Origin: JAVBNW01 sp031551255
Lineage (GTDB): Bacteria; Bacillota; Clostridia; Christensenellales; UBA1750
Assembly: GCA_031551255.1 (NCBI GenBank)
Contig: JAVBNW010000142.1
Location: 1 to 46,520 of the forward strand
Reading direction: 5' to 3'
DNA length: 46,520 bases
Shown: piece after piece, positions 8,648-17,236 of the stretch
Numbering within the stretch: the stretch's first letter is position 1
How the letters are laid out: every line of letters begins with the position of its first letter
Made by a program: the position numbers and the translations under genes
Notes under the pieces: model-generated
Seen by the model: only the letters and a program-made list of their open reading frames with translations
What the model was told of the DNA's origin: nothing
Databases searched by the model: none

Positions 8648-9475
8648 TTATGCATGGATAGAAAGTATGGGGTAAGAATCGTTTTCCAACCCACACATAC
8701 CAAATCCTGTAATGTTGGCTCCATTGTTCTCTCCATGCCAATCAGTTCCACCTGTAATGTATAATCCGAATTTTTCCGCCATTTTTGTATATTTGAGCAC
8801 ATCATCGCCGCTGTGTATTGGATGGAACACTTCCAATCCCTGCGCACCGTAACGGATCAAGTCTTCTATCGTCTCATCGCTACCCACACTTTTTGGATGG
8901 GCGACCACTGGAATACCGCCAACCAGTTTAATGATGTCGATTGCTTCATATGCTGTCGCTGTTTCGGTTGGTATGAAGTCGGGGCTTTCAGCACGGAAAT
9001 ATTTATTGAACATGTCCCATAAGCCCATGCCGTCAATCACATAATCGTCTTCTTGCATTGAAGATACGACATGGACGCCCGAAATTCGAGGCTGTGCTTG
9101 ATGCAGTTCCAGTACACGCTCCCATGGATATTGGAAGCATCCTTGCCTTATGGCGTTTTCAAAATTTATCCTTGTATTTTCTGTTTTCTCATCCGAAGTT
9201 CGTTGGATATACTTCGCTAATTCATCAGCCTCCGTATGGATGCAATAGCCCAGCATATGAAGATAACGGTGCTCTAAAACAGTTGAAATCTCAATAGCCG
9301 GAATTATCTTCACATCTGCGCTGCGTGCAGCCGCAATGTTTCCATGACCGGCTACAGAATCATGATCCGTAATCGAGATGACCTTTATTTTGTTGGCTAT
9401 TGCCAACTCAATAAGCTCGTTTGGCGAATCTGTACCGTCCGAATAAATAGAATGTAAATGTAAATCAGCGAACAT
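8648..9475 (-). CDS. PHP-domain metal-dependent phosphoesterase
   Basis: The 275-residue PHP protein has the family's metal motifs: DLHLHS near residue 4, ITDHDS near 42, the glutamate in AIEIS near 66, VVAHP near 190 and TDWHG near 245. Relatives (TrpH/YciV type) hydrolyse 3',5'-nucleoside bisphosphates or short oligonucleotides. The substrate here is not predictable. ATG 9475 is chosen because the motif DLHLHS should lie at the extreme N-terminus. The 28 codons upstream look non-coding. The gene is visibly more AT-rich than carB or the helicase gene on either side, which suggests a different origin. It is divergent from the PHP-UvrD fusion gene. Confidence 0.88.
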   Translation of the reverse strand: MFADLHLHSIYSDGTDSPNELIELAIANKIKVISITDHDSVAGHGNIAAARSADVKIIPAIEISTVLEHRYLHMLGYCIHTEADELAKYIQRTSDEKTENTRINFENAIRQGCFQYPWERVLELHQAQPRISGVHVVSSMQEDDYVIDGMGLWDMFNKYFRAESPDFIPTETATAYEAIDIIKLVGGIPVVAHPKSVGSDETIEDLIRYGAQGLEVFHPIHSGDDVLKYTKMAEKFGLYITGGTDWHGENNGANITGFGMCGLENDSYPILSIHA

Positions 9476-9699
9476 ATCAACACCGCCTAATACAAATACT
9501 CTGCGCCACCAGGAATTTTTCAAATAGAGTATAACACAAAATAGCTCCACTGAAATCATTGTTAGTTCTATCTCGACACCAATCCATTGCGTTGGCTCGT
9601 ATTTTATGTCGGCATGCTTCTACCGCGATATTTTGCGGTGTACCCGCCCCGTATGCTATGATAGGTTTCGGACAATGGCGGATAGATTAGGAGCATAGC

Positions 9700-12600
9700 A
9701 TGTTCATCGCCGACTTTCACACCCACTCCAGATATTCCAGGGCGACCAGCAGGGACTGTGTGCCCGAGGTGCTGGACCTATGGGCGCGGCGCAAAGGCCT
9801 TCACTTGATCGGCGCCGGCGATTTTACCCATGCCGCGTGGCGGCAGGAACTCAAAGAAAAGCTCGTTCCTGCCGGGGACGGGCTATATGCGCTCAAAGAG
9901 TCGTTCCGCGATGGCAGCTACGATGCCGGAGCGGCGGAGCGGCCCCGTTTTATCGTCTCCGGAGAGATCAGCTCCATCTACAAAAAGCATGGCAAGACGC
10001 GCAAGGTGCACAACCTGATTCTCTTGCCCAGCCTCGAAAAGGCCGAGGCGCTGGCGCTGCGGTTGGAAGCCGTCGGCAACCTGCATTCTGACGGCCGCCC
10101 TATTTTGGGCCTGGACAGCCGCGATCTTTTGGAGATTGCCTTGGAGGTCTGCCCCGGCGTGATCTTCATCCCCGCGCACATCTGGACGCCGCACTTCTCG
10201 CTGCTGGGCGCGTATTCGGGGTTTGACCGCATCGAGGATTGCTTCGAGGATCTGACGGGCCATATCCACGCGCTGGAAACCGGGCTATCTTCCGATCCGC
10301 CGATGAACTGGAGGCTGTCCGCGCTCGATCGGTTCGCACTGGTCTCCAATTCGGATGCGCACTCTCCGGCCAACCTCGCGCGGGAAGCGAACTTGTTCGA
10401 TACCGGGCTTTCCTATCCGCATATCGCGCGCGCTCTTCGGACGCCCGACTCCAGAGAGTTCTTCGGCACGTTGGAGTTTTTTCCGGAGGAGGGGAAGTAT
10501 CACTTCGACGGGCATCGTAACTGCAAGGTGTGTTTGAAGCCCTCCGAAACCATTGCGGCAAATGGGATATGCCCGGTATGCGGCGGAAGGATCACCGTGG
10601 GCGTCGCGCACCGTGCCGAGTTGCTAGCCGACCGGCCGGAGGGCTATGCGCCGCCTAAGGCCAGGCGTTTTGAAAGCATCATTCCCCTCAGGGAGATCAT
10701 TGCCTCGTCCCTGGGTGTAACTTCCGCCAGCAAAAAGGCGCAGGCGCAGTACGACGAGGCGACGCGCATCTTGGGGCCGGAGCTTGCGATCCTTCGCCAG
10801 GCGCCTCTGGAGGATATCGCACGCGCGATGGGCCCGCTGCTTGCGGAGGGCATACGTCGGCTCCGCTGTGGGCAGGTGGAAATCGAGCCCGGTTATGATG
10901 GCGAATATGGCAAGGTGAAGGTCATCGACAAGGCGGAGATCAGCCTACTGGCCGGCCAGTTGAGCCTTTTTGAAGACGAGGAGAGACGAGCGCCGACCTT
11001 ACATAAGAGAGAAGAGGCGACTCTCGCCGCGCCCGCGCCTGCCTTGAACGCGCCGCCGCAAGAGATGCCGCCCATGCAGCCGGACAGCTATCCCTATGGC
11101 CTCAACCGCGAACAATGGGATGCGGTTTGCGCCGAAGAGCCTGCGGTTGCTGTCATCGCCGGGCCGGGCACGGGGAAGACCAAGACGCTCATCAGCCGCA
11201 TCGTCCACCTGGTGGAGCAGCAAGGTGTGGACCCGGCGCGGATTGCCGCCGTTACTTTCACCAATAAGGCCGCGGCCCAGCTTAGGGAGCGCTTGGATGC
11301 ACACTTTGGCGACGACGGTGCAGCACGTTTGATGACCATCGGCACGTTCCACTCCATTTGCCTTGAGCACCTTAGGCTAAGCGGGCAAGCCGTTGCGATC
11401 CTCGGCGAGCAGGATGCGCTGTCCATACTCGCAGAGGTTATCAAGGAAAACCGGGAGACGATCTCCGCCCGGGAAGCGCTCAGGCGCATTTCACTGGTGA
11501 AAAACGGTGCGCTGGCCGTCGAAGATATCGGGTTTTCTCTGCGGAGCTATGGAGCCTACAACGCAAGGCTTGCCGATGCCGGAGCACTGGATTTTGACGA
11601 TATTCTCTTGCGTGCGCTGGATCTTTGGAACTGCCGTGAAGAGCCGGAGGAGATCGCCTCCTTTGCGCACTTGCTTGTGGACGAATTCCAGGATATTAAC
11701 GCGCTGCAATACCGCCTGATCAACGCGTGGGGGAGGCGCTCCTTAAGTGTTTTTGTAATTGGAGATCCAAACCAATCCATCTATGGGTTTCGCGGATCCG
11801 ATCCCCACTGCTTTGAGGCGTTTTTTGCGGATCACCCGGGCATTCGGCGCGTGCACCTCGTGCGCAACTACCGATCGACGCCGCAAATCCTCTTATGCGC
11901 GCAGTCGGTTTTTCCGCAAAGCCTTCCTTTGGAAGCGGTTCGAAAAAACGGCGTTCAGGCGCGCTTCCTGCGGCTTGACGATGTGCTGTCCGAGGCGATC
12001 TTCGTGGCGCAGGAAATCAACCGCATGGTAGGGGGCATAGATATGTTGGCCGCCCACACATCCACAAAAACGACGGCTCGCGCAAAACCTCGGAGTTTTG
12101 CGGATATTGCGGTGCTCTACCGCACCAACCGGCAGGCGCATGCGCTGGAGCAGTGTCTCGCCAAGGAGGGTATTCCCTATACGATGACCGGCCGCGGAGA
12201 TTTCCTTTCCGATCCGCGAGTGTGTGCGGCGCTCGCATTTTTTCGTTGCCTGCTCAACCCGCAAGATGCCATCGCCCGCCTTGCCTGCCGGGAGCCTGAA
12301 GATGCTTTTTTGCGCTACGCACCGCTTGCCCAAGAGTTAAAACCCCATGCGCTCATTGGCATATGGGCTCGGCAACGCGCTTTGATGGAAGACCCCGCCA
12401 TAGAAAAGCTGCTCGGCACGGCGATGATGTACGGTGCCATGGACGACTTTCTGCACGCCATAGCTCTGGGCTTGGATGCCGACATTCTGCGCACCGGAGG
12501 CAAAAAATACGAGCCCGACGCGGTCTCCCTGGCGACATTTCACGGTGCGAAGGGGCTGGAGTTTCCGGTGACGTTCCTGTGCGGCATAAACGCCGAGGTG

Positions 12601-12813
12601 GTTCCTTTCCGGAGCCGGGACGGCAAGTGCGATTGGGAAGAGGAGAAGCGTTTGTTCTATGTGGGGATGACGCGGGCGCAGGATGAAATGATTATGGTTG
12701 CCACCGGCGAACCTTCGCCGTTTTTATCTGCGTTGCCGGAGGGGACGCTGCATGCCCAAGATGCGTTTCGGCGTCGCCCTTCTCCTGCAGCTTCACAAAC
12801 GAGCCTATTCTGA
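9700..12813 (+). CDS. PHP / zinc-finger / UvrD-PcrA helicase fusion with clamp-binding motifs
   Basis: This 1037-residue protein joins two activities. Residues 1-300 are a PHP phosphoesterase (ADFHTHSRYS at the start, GAGDFTH, SNSDAHS) with a zinc finger (C275, C278, C291, C294), as in the TIGR00375 family. Residues 460-1030 are a superfamily 1A helicase of UvrD/PcrA type: Walker A GPGTGKTK (488-495), TFTNKAA, DEFQDIN, GDPNQSIYGFRG, TFHGAKGLEF, and YVGMTRAQ near the C-terminus. QLSLF (420-424) in the linker and QTSLF (1033-1037) at the extreme end both match the QL[SD]LF-type motif that binds the beta sliding clamp. A role in DNA repair at replication forks is a reasonable inference. ATG 9700 is preceded by TAGGAG. 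Confidence 0.92.
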   Translation: MFIADFHTHSRYSRATSRDCVPEVLDLWARRKGLHLIGAGDFTHAAWRQELKEKLVPAGDGLYALKESFRDGSYDAGAAERPRFIVSGEISSIYKKHGKTRKVHNLILLPSLEKAEALALRLEAVGNLHSDGRPILGLDSRDLLEIALEVCPGVIFIPAHIWTPHFSLLGAYSGFDRIEDCFEDLTGHIHALETGLSSDPPMNWRLSALDRFALVSNSDAHSPANLAREANLFDTGLSYPHIARALRTPDSREFFGTLEFFPEEGKYHFDGHRNCKVCLKPSETIAANGICPVCGGRITVGVAHRAELLADRPEGYAPPKARRFESIIPLREIIASSLGVTSASKKAQAQYDEATRILGPELAILRQAPLEDIARAMGPLLAEGIRRLRCGQVEIEPGYDGEYGKVKVIDKAEISLLAGQLSLFEDEERRAPTLHKREEATLAAPAPALNAPPQEMPPMQPDSYPYGLNREQWDAVCAEEPAVAVIAGPGTGKTKTLISRIVHLVEQQGVDPARIAAVTFTNKAAAQLRERLDAHFGDDGAARLMTIGTFHSICLEHLRLSGQAVAILGEQDALSILAEVIKENRETISAREALRRISLVKNGALAVEDIGFSLRSYGAYNARLADAGALDFDDILLRALDLWNCREEPEEIASFAHLLVDEFQDINALQYRLINAWGRRSLSVFVIGDPNQSIYGFRGSDPHCFEAFFADHPGIRRVHLVRNYRSTPQILLCAQSVFPQSLPLEAVRKNGVQARFLRLDDVLSEAIFVAQEINRMVGGIDMLAAHTSTKTTARAKPRSFADIAVLYRTNRQAHALEQCLAKEGIPYTMTGRGDFLSDPRVCAALAFFRCLLNPQDAIARLACREPEDAFLRYAPLAQELKPHALIGIWARQRALMEDPAIEKLLGTAMMYGAMDDFLHAIALGLDADILRTGGKKYEPDAVSLATFHGAKGLEFPVTFLCGINAEVVPFRSRDGKCDWEEEKRLFYVGMTRAQDEMIMVATGEPSPFLSALPEGTLHAQDAFRRRPSPAASQTSLF

Positions 12814-13001
12814 TGCAATCGGGCTAGGCCCCGTATATGCATTTTGCGGGTGCGCATGCCATGCTTAACTTTTGCCTAGCAAAATCACTATTAAGGGATA
12901 TGTGCGGCGCTTTTGCAAGAATTTGAAGGCTCGCGGCCGATGCATGAGAAGTAAAAAGGGCATGAGAAAACCTCGCAAAAGTCAGCGGGAAGAGACCAAA
13001 G

Positions 13002-13345
13002 ATGTTGCAAGCCCGTTTTGAGGCTATTACGGATCCTCGCCGGCAATACAAGGTAAGGCATAGTCTGTTCGAAGTGGTCGTCATGACAACCTATGCGGGC
13101 GATGGACGGATGCGAAGCGTGGTATCAGGAGAGTAGTACCGTCAAACCAAGCAGGGGTGGTTTCGCCAGGATGCTTTCCGCATCCGCCGCTACCATTCCG
13201 GCGAAAACGTCGCCGCCATCCGCCATATCGCCTTGCATCTGATGAAGCAGGATGGCAAAAAGGGAATGAGTGTCAAGACCCAAAGGCACCGCTGCGCGTA
13301 TGACGGCGATTTCTCCGCCACAACCCTGTTTTCGCATCTGTTGCC
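13002..13345 (+). mobile_element. ISAs1-family transposase relic
   Basis: Two disconnected pieces of an ISAs1-type transposase lie close together. The N-terminal piece (ATG 13002) reads LQARFEAITDPRRQYKVRHS, the family's DPR...K.RH block. The C-terminal piece from about 13160 reads SGENVAAIRHIALHLMKQDG followed by VKTQR, the IRHIALNLLK block. The central catalytic part is deleted and frames are shifted, so the element is dead. I see no terminal inverted repeats or target duplication. Confidence 0.7.
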
Positions 13346-13390
13346 AATTTGCGCCTTTATGCGTCGGCGTGTTGGAGGCTCCTCTTTTGC

Positions 13391-13419
13391 TTGTCAAACA
13401 CCCAATAGCGTGCTATAAT
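13391..13419 (+). promoter_or_regulatory. Strong promoter upstream of tRNA-Ser
   Basis: TTGTCA, a 17-base spacer and TATAAT match the sigma-A consensus well. The first recognisable things downstream are the partial tRNA copy at 13494 and the intact tRNA-Ser, which presumably uses this promoter. No protein-coding start with a ribosome binding site follows. Confidence 0.6.
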
Positions 13420-13493
13420 AACACGTATTTTTGCCGATTCGTATGTCGGTTCCTGGCTGTTGTACGGATGAGAGGGAAGCTCATCGTGCAAAG

Positions 13494-13531
13494 GGGTATA
13501 GAAGTGGTCATAACGGGGCCGAATCGAAATA
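13494..13531 (+). pseudogene. Partial copy of tRNA-Ser (5' half)
   Basis: About 36 bases repeat the 5' half of the tRNA-Ser gene 190 bases downstream, from GGTAT through GAAGTGGTCATAACGGGGC to the anticodon TCGAAAT, with only three or four differences. The acceptor, variable and T arms do not follow, so it cannot be a functional tRNA. It may be a decayed tandem copy or a scar of site-specific integration at tRNA-Ser. Confidence 0.6.
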
Positions 13532-13682
13532 CTGTTGGCGATAAGCTGGCGAAGCTTCCGAAAAGCCTTGAGATTAGGCCGCTTGCACGGTACGTTGACA
13601 ACTGAATCATTGCGCTGTTTGTCCAAGATGTTTGCCCATTTTCCAAGTGGATATTAGTGGACATCAAGGGGAAATATAACAC

Positions 13683-13771
13683 GGAGAGGTATCGAAGTGG
13701 TCATAACGGGGCTGACTCGAAATCAGTTTGTGTGAAAGCACACGTGGGTTCGAATCCCACCCTCTCCGCCA
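13683..13771 (+). tRNA. tRNA-Ser (anticodon CGA)
   Basis: The acceptor arms GGAGAGG and CCTCTCC pair fully. The anticodon arm is CTGACTCGAAATCAG with anticodon CGA, reading UCG serine codons. The long variable arm (GTGTGAAAGCACAC) is typical of serine tRNAs, and the T arm is GTGGGTTCGAATCCCAC. After discriminator G the CCA end is encoded (13769-13771). Confidence 0.97.
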
Positions 13772-13799
13772 AAATGTGTGGATGATCTGAATATCCACC

Positions 13800-13836
13800 C
13801 CGCAACCCCGCTCGTAGAGCGGGGTTGCGGCATTTT
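13800..13836 (+). terminator. Intrinsic terminator of tRNA-Ser
   Basis: A perfect 14-bp stem (CCGCAACCCCGCTC with GAGCGGGGTTGCGG, three-base loop) is followed by CATTTTTA, 28 bases after the tRNA. Confidence 0.9.
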
Positions 13837-13929
13837 TACGGCCACCGCTCAAAAAGCAGCCCATCGTAGATGTGGAACAGCGTAAGGGGATTTGAACCTT
13901 CCCGATCCACTCCAAACGAATACCTATTA

Positions 13930-13985
13930 GCAAAAGGGCAGTTGGATGCTCTCCTACGCAGGAGAACGCCGGCTGCCCTTTTTGC
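13930..13985 (+). promoter_or_regulatory. Two-tier hairpin upstream of the ICE primase relic
   Basis: The outer stem GCAAAAGGGCAG pairs with CTGCCCTTTTTGC, and inside it CTCC/GGAG forms a small hairpin around TACGCA. The 3' side ends in a T-run, so it could terminate transcription. It lies 38 bases before the start of a primase relic typical of conjugative elements and may be the leader attenuator of that gene. Confidence 0.5.
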
Positions 13986-14023
13986 TTTCTTCCGGGCCAA
14001 ACCACGCAGAAAGGAAAGATGCC

Positions 14024-14728
14024 ATGTCCCCATTCAGCGGTTTCGCCGATGAGGAACTGGAGATCATCCACGATACCGACCTACCGGACCTGCTCACATC
14101 CCTCGGCTACCCACGTCACCCGCAAAGGCCGCTTCCACTCAACCAAGAAAATGGACAGCCTGCGCATCAAGGACCGCCGCCACTTCTACCGCTACTCCCA
14201 GAATCACGGCGGCGACGCCATCGCCTTCCTCGTGCGCTTTCATGATATGAGTTATGTCACGGCCTGTCAGCATCTAAAGAGCAGCGGCGACGAGTACATG
14301 GTCAAGCCCTTTCACGTGGAGCTGCTGCTCGACCGCACGGAGGCGCTGCGCAGGGTGCAGATGGAGCGGCGGAATGCGCCTAAGCGCTTTTCATTCGGCG
14401 GCATTCAAATCGATACCGTCATGCAGCGGGCATTTGTTTCCGGCGAGGACGCGCTGCTCAAGCCGCGGAAGTTCGCGCTGCTGATGCTGCTCGTGAACAA
14501 TTTCGGTAAGGATTTTACGCCCGAGGAGCTGTACGCCGCCGTGTGGGGACGGGCTGCCCTCGGCGACACCCGCCCGTCCGCTCGCACGTATACGGCCTGC
14601 GCAAGAAGCTGCGGCTCGACGACGACAGTCCGCTGCAGTTGCCGATGATGGGGCGAAAGGCATACGTGATGCTGGACCGGGCGGATTCGCAAGGCAGTTG
14701 CAAGATTGAGCGGATGGCGCGAGGATAG
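14024..14728 (+). pseudogene. Chimeric relic: ICE primase N-terminus joined to response-regulator C-terminus
   Basis: From ATG 14024 (AAAGGAAAG upstream) the frame encodes the start of a CHC2/DUF3991-like primase of conjugative elements (DEELEIIHDTDLPDLL). After a frameshift near 14110 it continues with GRFHSTKKMDSLRIKDRRHF and GGDAIAFLV. Near 14290 it switches within the open frame to the C-terminal half of an OmpR-type response regulator: DEYMVKPFHVELLL, then a winged helix (LLKPRKFALLMLLVNNFG). A second frameshift near 14570 leads to VRSHVYGLRKKL in another frame. The receiver domain with its phosphorylated Asp is missing. The junction looks like a deletion that fused two genes, one of them from a decayed ICE. 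Confidence 0.75.
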
Positions 14729-14868
14729 CGTCATCCAACTTCAAGTACCCCGCCCTCGTCGCCACTTACAACTTGCTTACATTTTACCAAACTCTTCGCA
14801 TGCCCCGGTGTGATAAAATAGTGGAGGCACAGAGTACGCGAGCCTCTTTGCACGGGAGGGCAGCGAAG

Positions 14869-15534
14869 ATGGACAAGAACCGTATTTTAGTCGTGGAGGA
14901 CGACGCCGCAATATCCGAGCTCATCTGCATGAATTTGGAGATCACCGGATATGCGTGCGACGCGGCGATGGATGGACCCGCCGCGCTGAACATGCTTGCC
15001 CAGGCGAGCTACGATATGGCCCTGCTGGACATCATGTTGCCCAACATGGATGGCTATGAGCTGATCGGCCATTTTAACGACGCCGGGATCCCGGTCATCT
15101 ATCTCTCCGCGAAAAACGACGTCACCGACAAGGTGCGCGGCCTGCGCCTGGGGGCGGAGGACTATATCGTCAAGCCCTTCGATGCATTGGAACTGCTCGT
15201 GCGCGTGGAAAAAGTGCTGCAGCGACACCTGCGCATAAGCAACTCCCTGCAAATCGAGGATGTGTCGATTAATTTTACCGAGCGCACCGTGCGCAAGGCG
15301 GGGGATGTGATCGCCTTGAAGCCCTTGGAGTTCGATCTGCTGGTCATGCTCGCGCGCAACCGCAACGCGGTGCTCTCGCGCGAGCGGCTGCTCAACGAGC
15401 TATGGGGCGAGGACTACTTTGGCGAGACGCGCACGGTGGATGTGCATATCTCGCAGCTGCGCAAGAAGCTCGGGTGGGGCCGGCGCATCGTCACAGTACC
15501 CAAGATGGGCTATCGCCTCGAGGTCGAGGTATGA
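14869..15534 (+). CDS. OmpR/PhoB-family response regulator
   Basis: The 221-residue regulator has an N-terminal receiver (VVEDDAA at the start, phosphorylated Asp54 in LLDIMLP, the conserved Lys in VKPFDALEL) and a C-terminal winged-helix DNA-binding domain (RTVDVHISQLRKKLG). ATG 14869 is preceded by GGGAGGG; the open frame upstream of it has no family match. Its stop overlaps the kinase start (ATGA). It is the first gene of a seven-gene operon and presumably controls the downstream ABC exporter and lipoprotein genes, and perhaps itself. Confidence 0.93.
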   Translation: MDKNRILVVEDDAAISELICMNLEITGYACDAAMDGPAALNMLAQASYDMALLDIMLPNMDGYELIGHFNDAGIPVIYLSAKNDVTDKVRGLRLGAEDYIVKPFDALELLVRVEKVLQRHLRISNSLQIEDVSINFTERTVRKAGDVIALKPLEFDLLVMLARNRNAVLSRERLLNELWGEDYFGETRTVDVHISQLRKKLGWGRRIVTVPKMGYRLEVEV

Positions 15535-16952
15535 GGCTATGGGTCAAGACCTCGCTGATCGCCATCGCCGTGTGCGTGCTGGCGATGGAGCTGTGTACCC
15601 TCCTCGTGCTGTCGTACATGTCGAATGTCGAGGTGGATAAGGCGGCTCAGGCGGCGCTGAATGATCACTATTACTTCTGCGCGTCGTTTTCCGCCTCGGT
15701 AGAAGCGGAGAAGGAAGCCGGGCTGAGCGTCGTCACCAACCGGGGCATCACGCAATACTACTTCAGGAATCTGGCCGCCTACCACGAAGCCCGGCTGGCC
15801 TTTTTTTCGCTGGTACAGGAAGGAGCCTACCTGCACAACCGCTCGCCATACGATCCGCTGTCGCTGATCAGCGAACCAGCAGAAGCCGCGCGCGCCTATG
15901 CGGTGATGGACCTAGACGGCCAACAGGTGATGCTCGTCGCCGGGTGTCTGACCCTGCTCGATCAAACGTACACCGTATACTATTCCCAGGTCGTTACCCC
16001 GGTCTATCGCGACATAGAGGCGCTGGCCTGGCGCCTGTCGTGGATGATGTGCGTATCCGCGGCGGTGCTGTCGCTGGTGCTGCTGACTCTGAACCGGCTC
16101 GCCCTGCGCCCCTTGAGCCGCCTGTCCGCGGCGGCTAGGCGCATCTCCAGCGGCCACTTTGGAGAACGCGTGGAGGGAGACTCGCAGGACGAGGTGGGCG
16201 AGCTGAACCGCAGCTTTAACCAGATGGCGCAGGCTGTGCAGAAGCATATCCGGAAAATCGAGGCGATTTCTCAGCAGCGCAAGCTGCTGCTGAGCAGCCT
16301 TACGCACGAGCTGAAAACGCCGCTCACCGCAGCCATCGGCTACGCCGATTCGCTCCTGCACCTGAAGCTAAGCCGCGAACAGCAACAGCGCGCGCTGCTG
16401 CGGGTATACGAGCAGTGTCTGCTCATGGAGCGGCTGTCGCAAAAACTCATGCGCCTGATCTCGCTAGATTCGGGCGAGGAATCCGTGCTCGCCCCGCTTT
16501 CGGTAGAGGCGCTATTTGCGCATGTGCGGGATACCGCCGCGCCCGCACTCGCGCAGCGCGGCCAGACTCTCGTCATCTCCCAGGCCGGGCCGGACGCGCT
16601 GTGCGGGGATTTCGACCTGCTGACCAGCCTGTTGGTCAACCTTATCGACAACGCCGGCAAGGCCTCGCCAGACGGCAGCGCCATCGAGCTATCCGCGCGC
16701 CGGGAAAACGCCTGCCCCGTGCTGGAGGTGCGCGATACCGGCGCCGGCATGCCGCCGGAGGAGCTTGAGCACGTTACCCAGCCCTTTTACCGCGTGGATC
16801 GATCCCGCAGCCGCAAGCACGGCGGCGTGGGGCTTGGCCTGAGCCTGTGCGCACTGATCGCACAGAAGCATGCCGCCCAGTTGCGCATTGAATCTCAACT
16901 CGGCGCAGGCACGCGCGTCAGCGTGATTTTTCCGAAGGAGGAGAGGCCATGA
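15531..16952 (+). CDS. Sensor histidine kinase
   Basis: This 473-residue membrane kinase is the partner of the preceding regulator. TM1 is at about 8-30, followed by an extracytoplasmic sensor of about 135 residues, TM2 at about 169-189, HAMP, HisKA with His259 in SSLTHELKTPL, and a HATPase domain with an N box (NLIDNAGKA), a G1 box (DTGAGMP) and GVGLGLSLC. The start ATG overlaps the regulator stop by four bases. The moderately large outer loop suggests direct sensing of an extracellular signal, unlike intramembrane-sensing BceS kinases. The ligand is unknown. Confidence 0.93.
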   Translation: MRLWVKTSLIAIAVCVLAMELCTLLVLSYMSNVEVDKAAQAALNDHYYFCASFSASVEAEKEAGLSVVTNRGITQYYFRNLAAYHEARLAFFSLVQEGAYLHNRSPYDPLSLISEPAEAARAYAVMDLDGQQVMLVAGCLTLLDQTYTVYYSQVVTPVYRDIEALAWRLSWMMCVSAAVLSLVLLTLNRLALRPLSRLSAAARRISSGHFGERVEGDSQDEVGELNRSFNQMAQAVQKHIRKIEAISQQRKLLLSSLTHELKTPLTAAIGYADSLLHLKLSREQQQRALLRVYEQCLLMERLSQKLMRLISLDSGEESVLAPLSVEALFAHVRDTAAPALAQRGQTLVISQAGPDALCGDFDLLTSLLVNLIDNAGKASPDGSAIELSARRENACPVLEVRDTGAGMPPEELEHVTQPFYRVDRSRSRKHGGVGLGLSLCALIAQKHAAQLRIESQLGAGTRVSVIFPKEERP

Positions 16953-17122
16953 AGCCCCATCGCAGGCGGCATGCCCTGTACGTCGTCTTTATAGCGGTCG
17001 CGCTGCTGTTCATGCTGTCGGCGCCGTTCATCCTCGTCCAGTACATGCGGCGAAACATCGGCAAGGTTTACACGGAACCGGCGGCCCCAAAGTACGATTG
17101 GACGCAAAGCGCGCCGCAGTAG
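16949..17122 (+). CDS. Small single-span membrane protein
   Basis: The 57-residue protein has a basic start (KPHRRRH), one hydrophobic helix at about 9-31 and a short polar tail with prolines and tryptophan. Its ATG overlaps the kinase stop (ATGA) and GGAGGAGAGG precedes it, so it is almost certainly translated with the kinase. I do not recognise a family. It could be an accessory of the kinase or of the exporter encoded downstream. Confidence 0.7.
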   Translation: MKPHRRRHALYVVFIAVALLFMLSAPFILVQYMRRNIGKVYTEPAAPKYDWTQSAPQ

Positions 17123-17236
17123 GCGCTTACAAATCGATGACGTTTTTCCTGCAACTCCATGATGTTTCGATGCGGACTTCGGGGGTTGTTTGGGGCTAGG
17201 ATGGGGGCACGAAGCCGAGAGGAAAGGTGATGACCG

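Noticed and set aside
13885..13915. A minus-strand GGTTCAAATCC like a tRNA T arm
   Set aside because: The flanking bases do not form a T stem and no acceptor or anticodon arm fits, so no tRNA is called.
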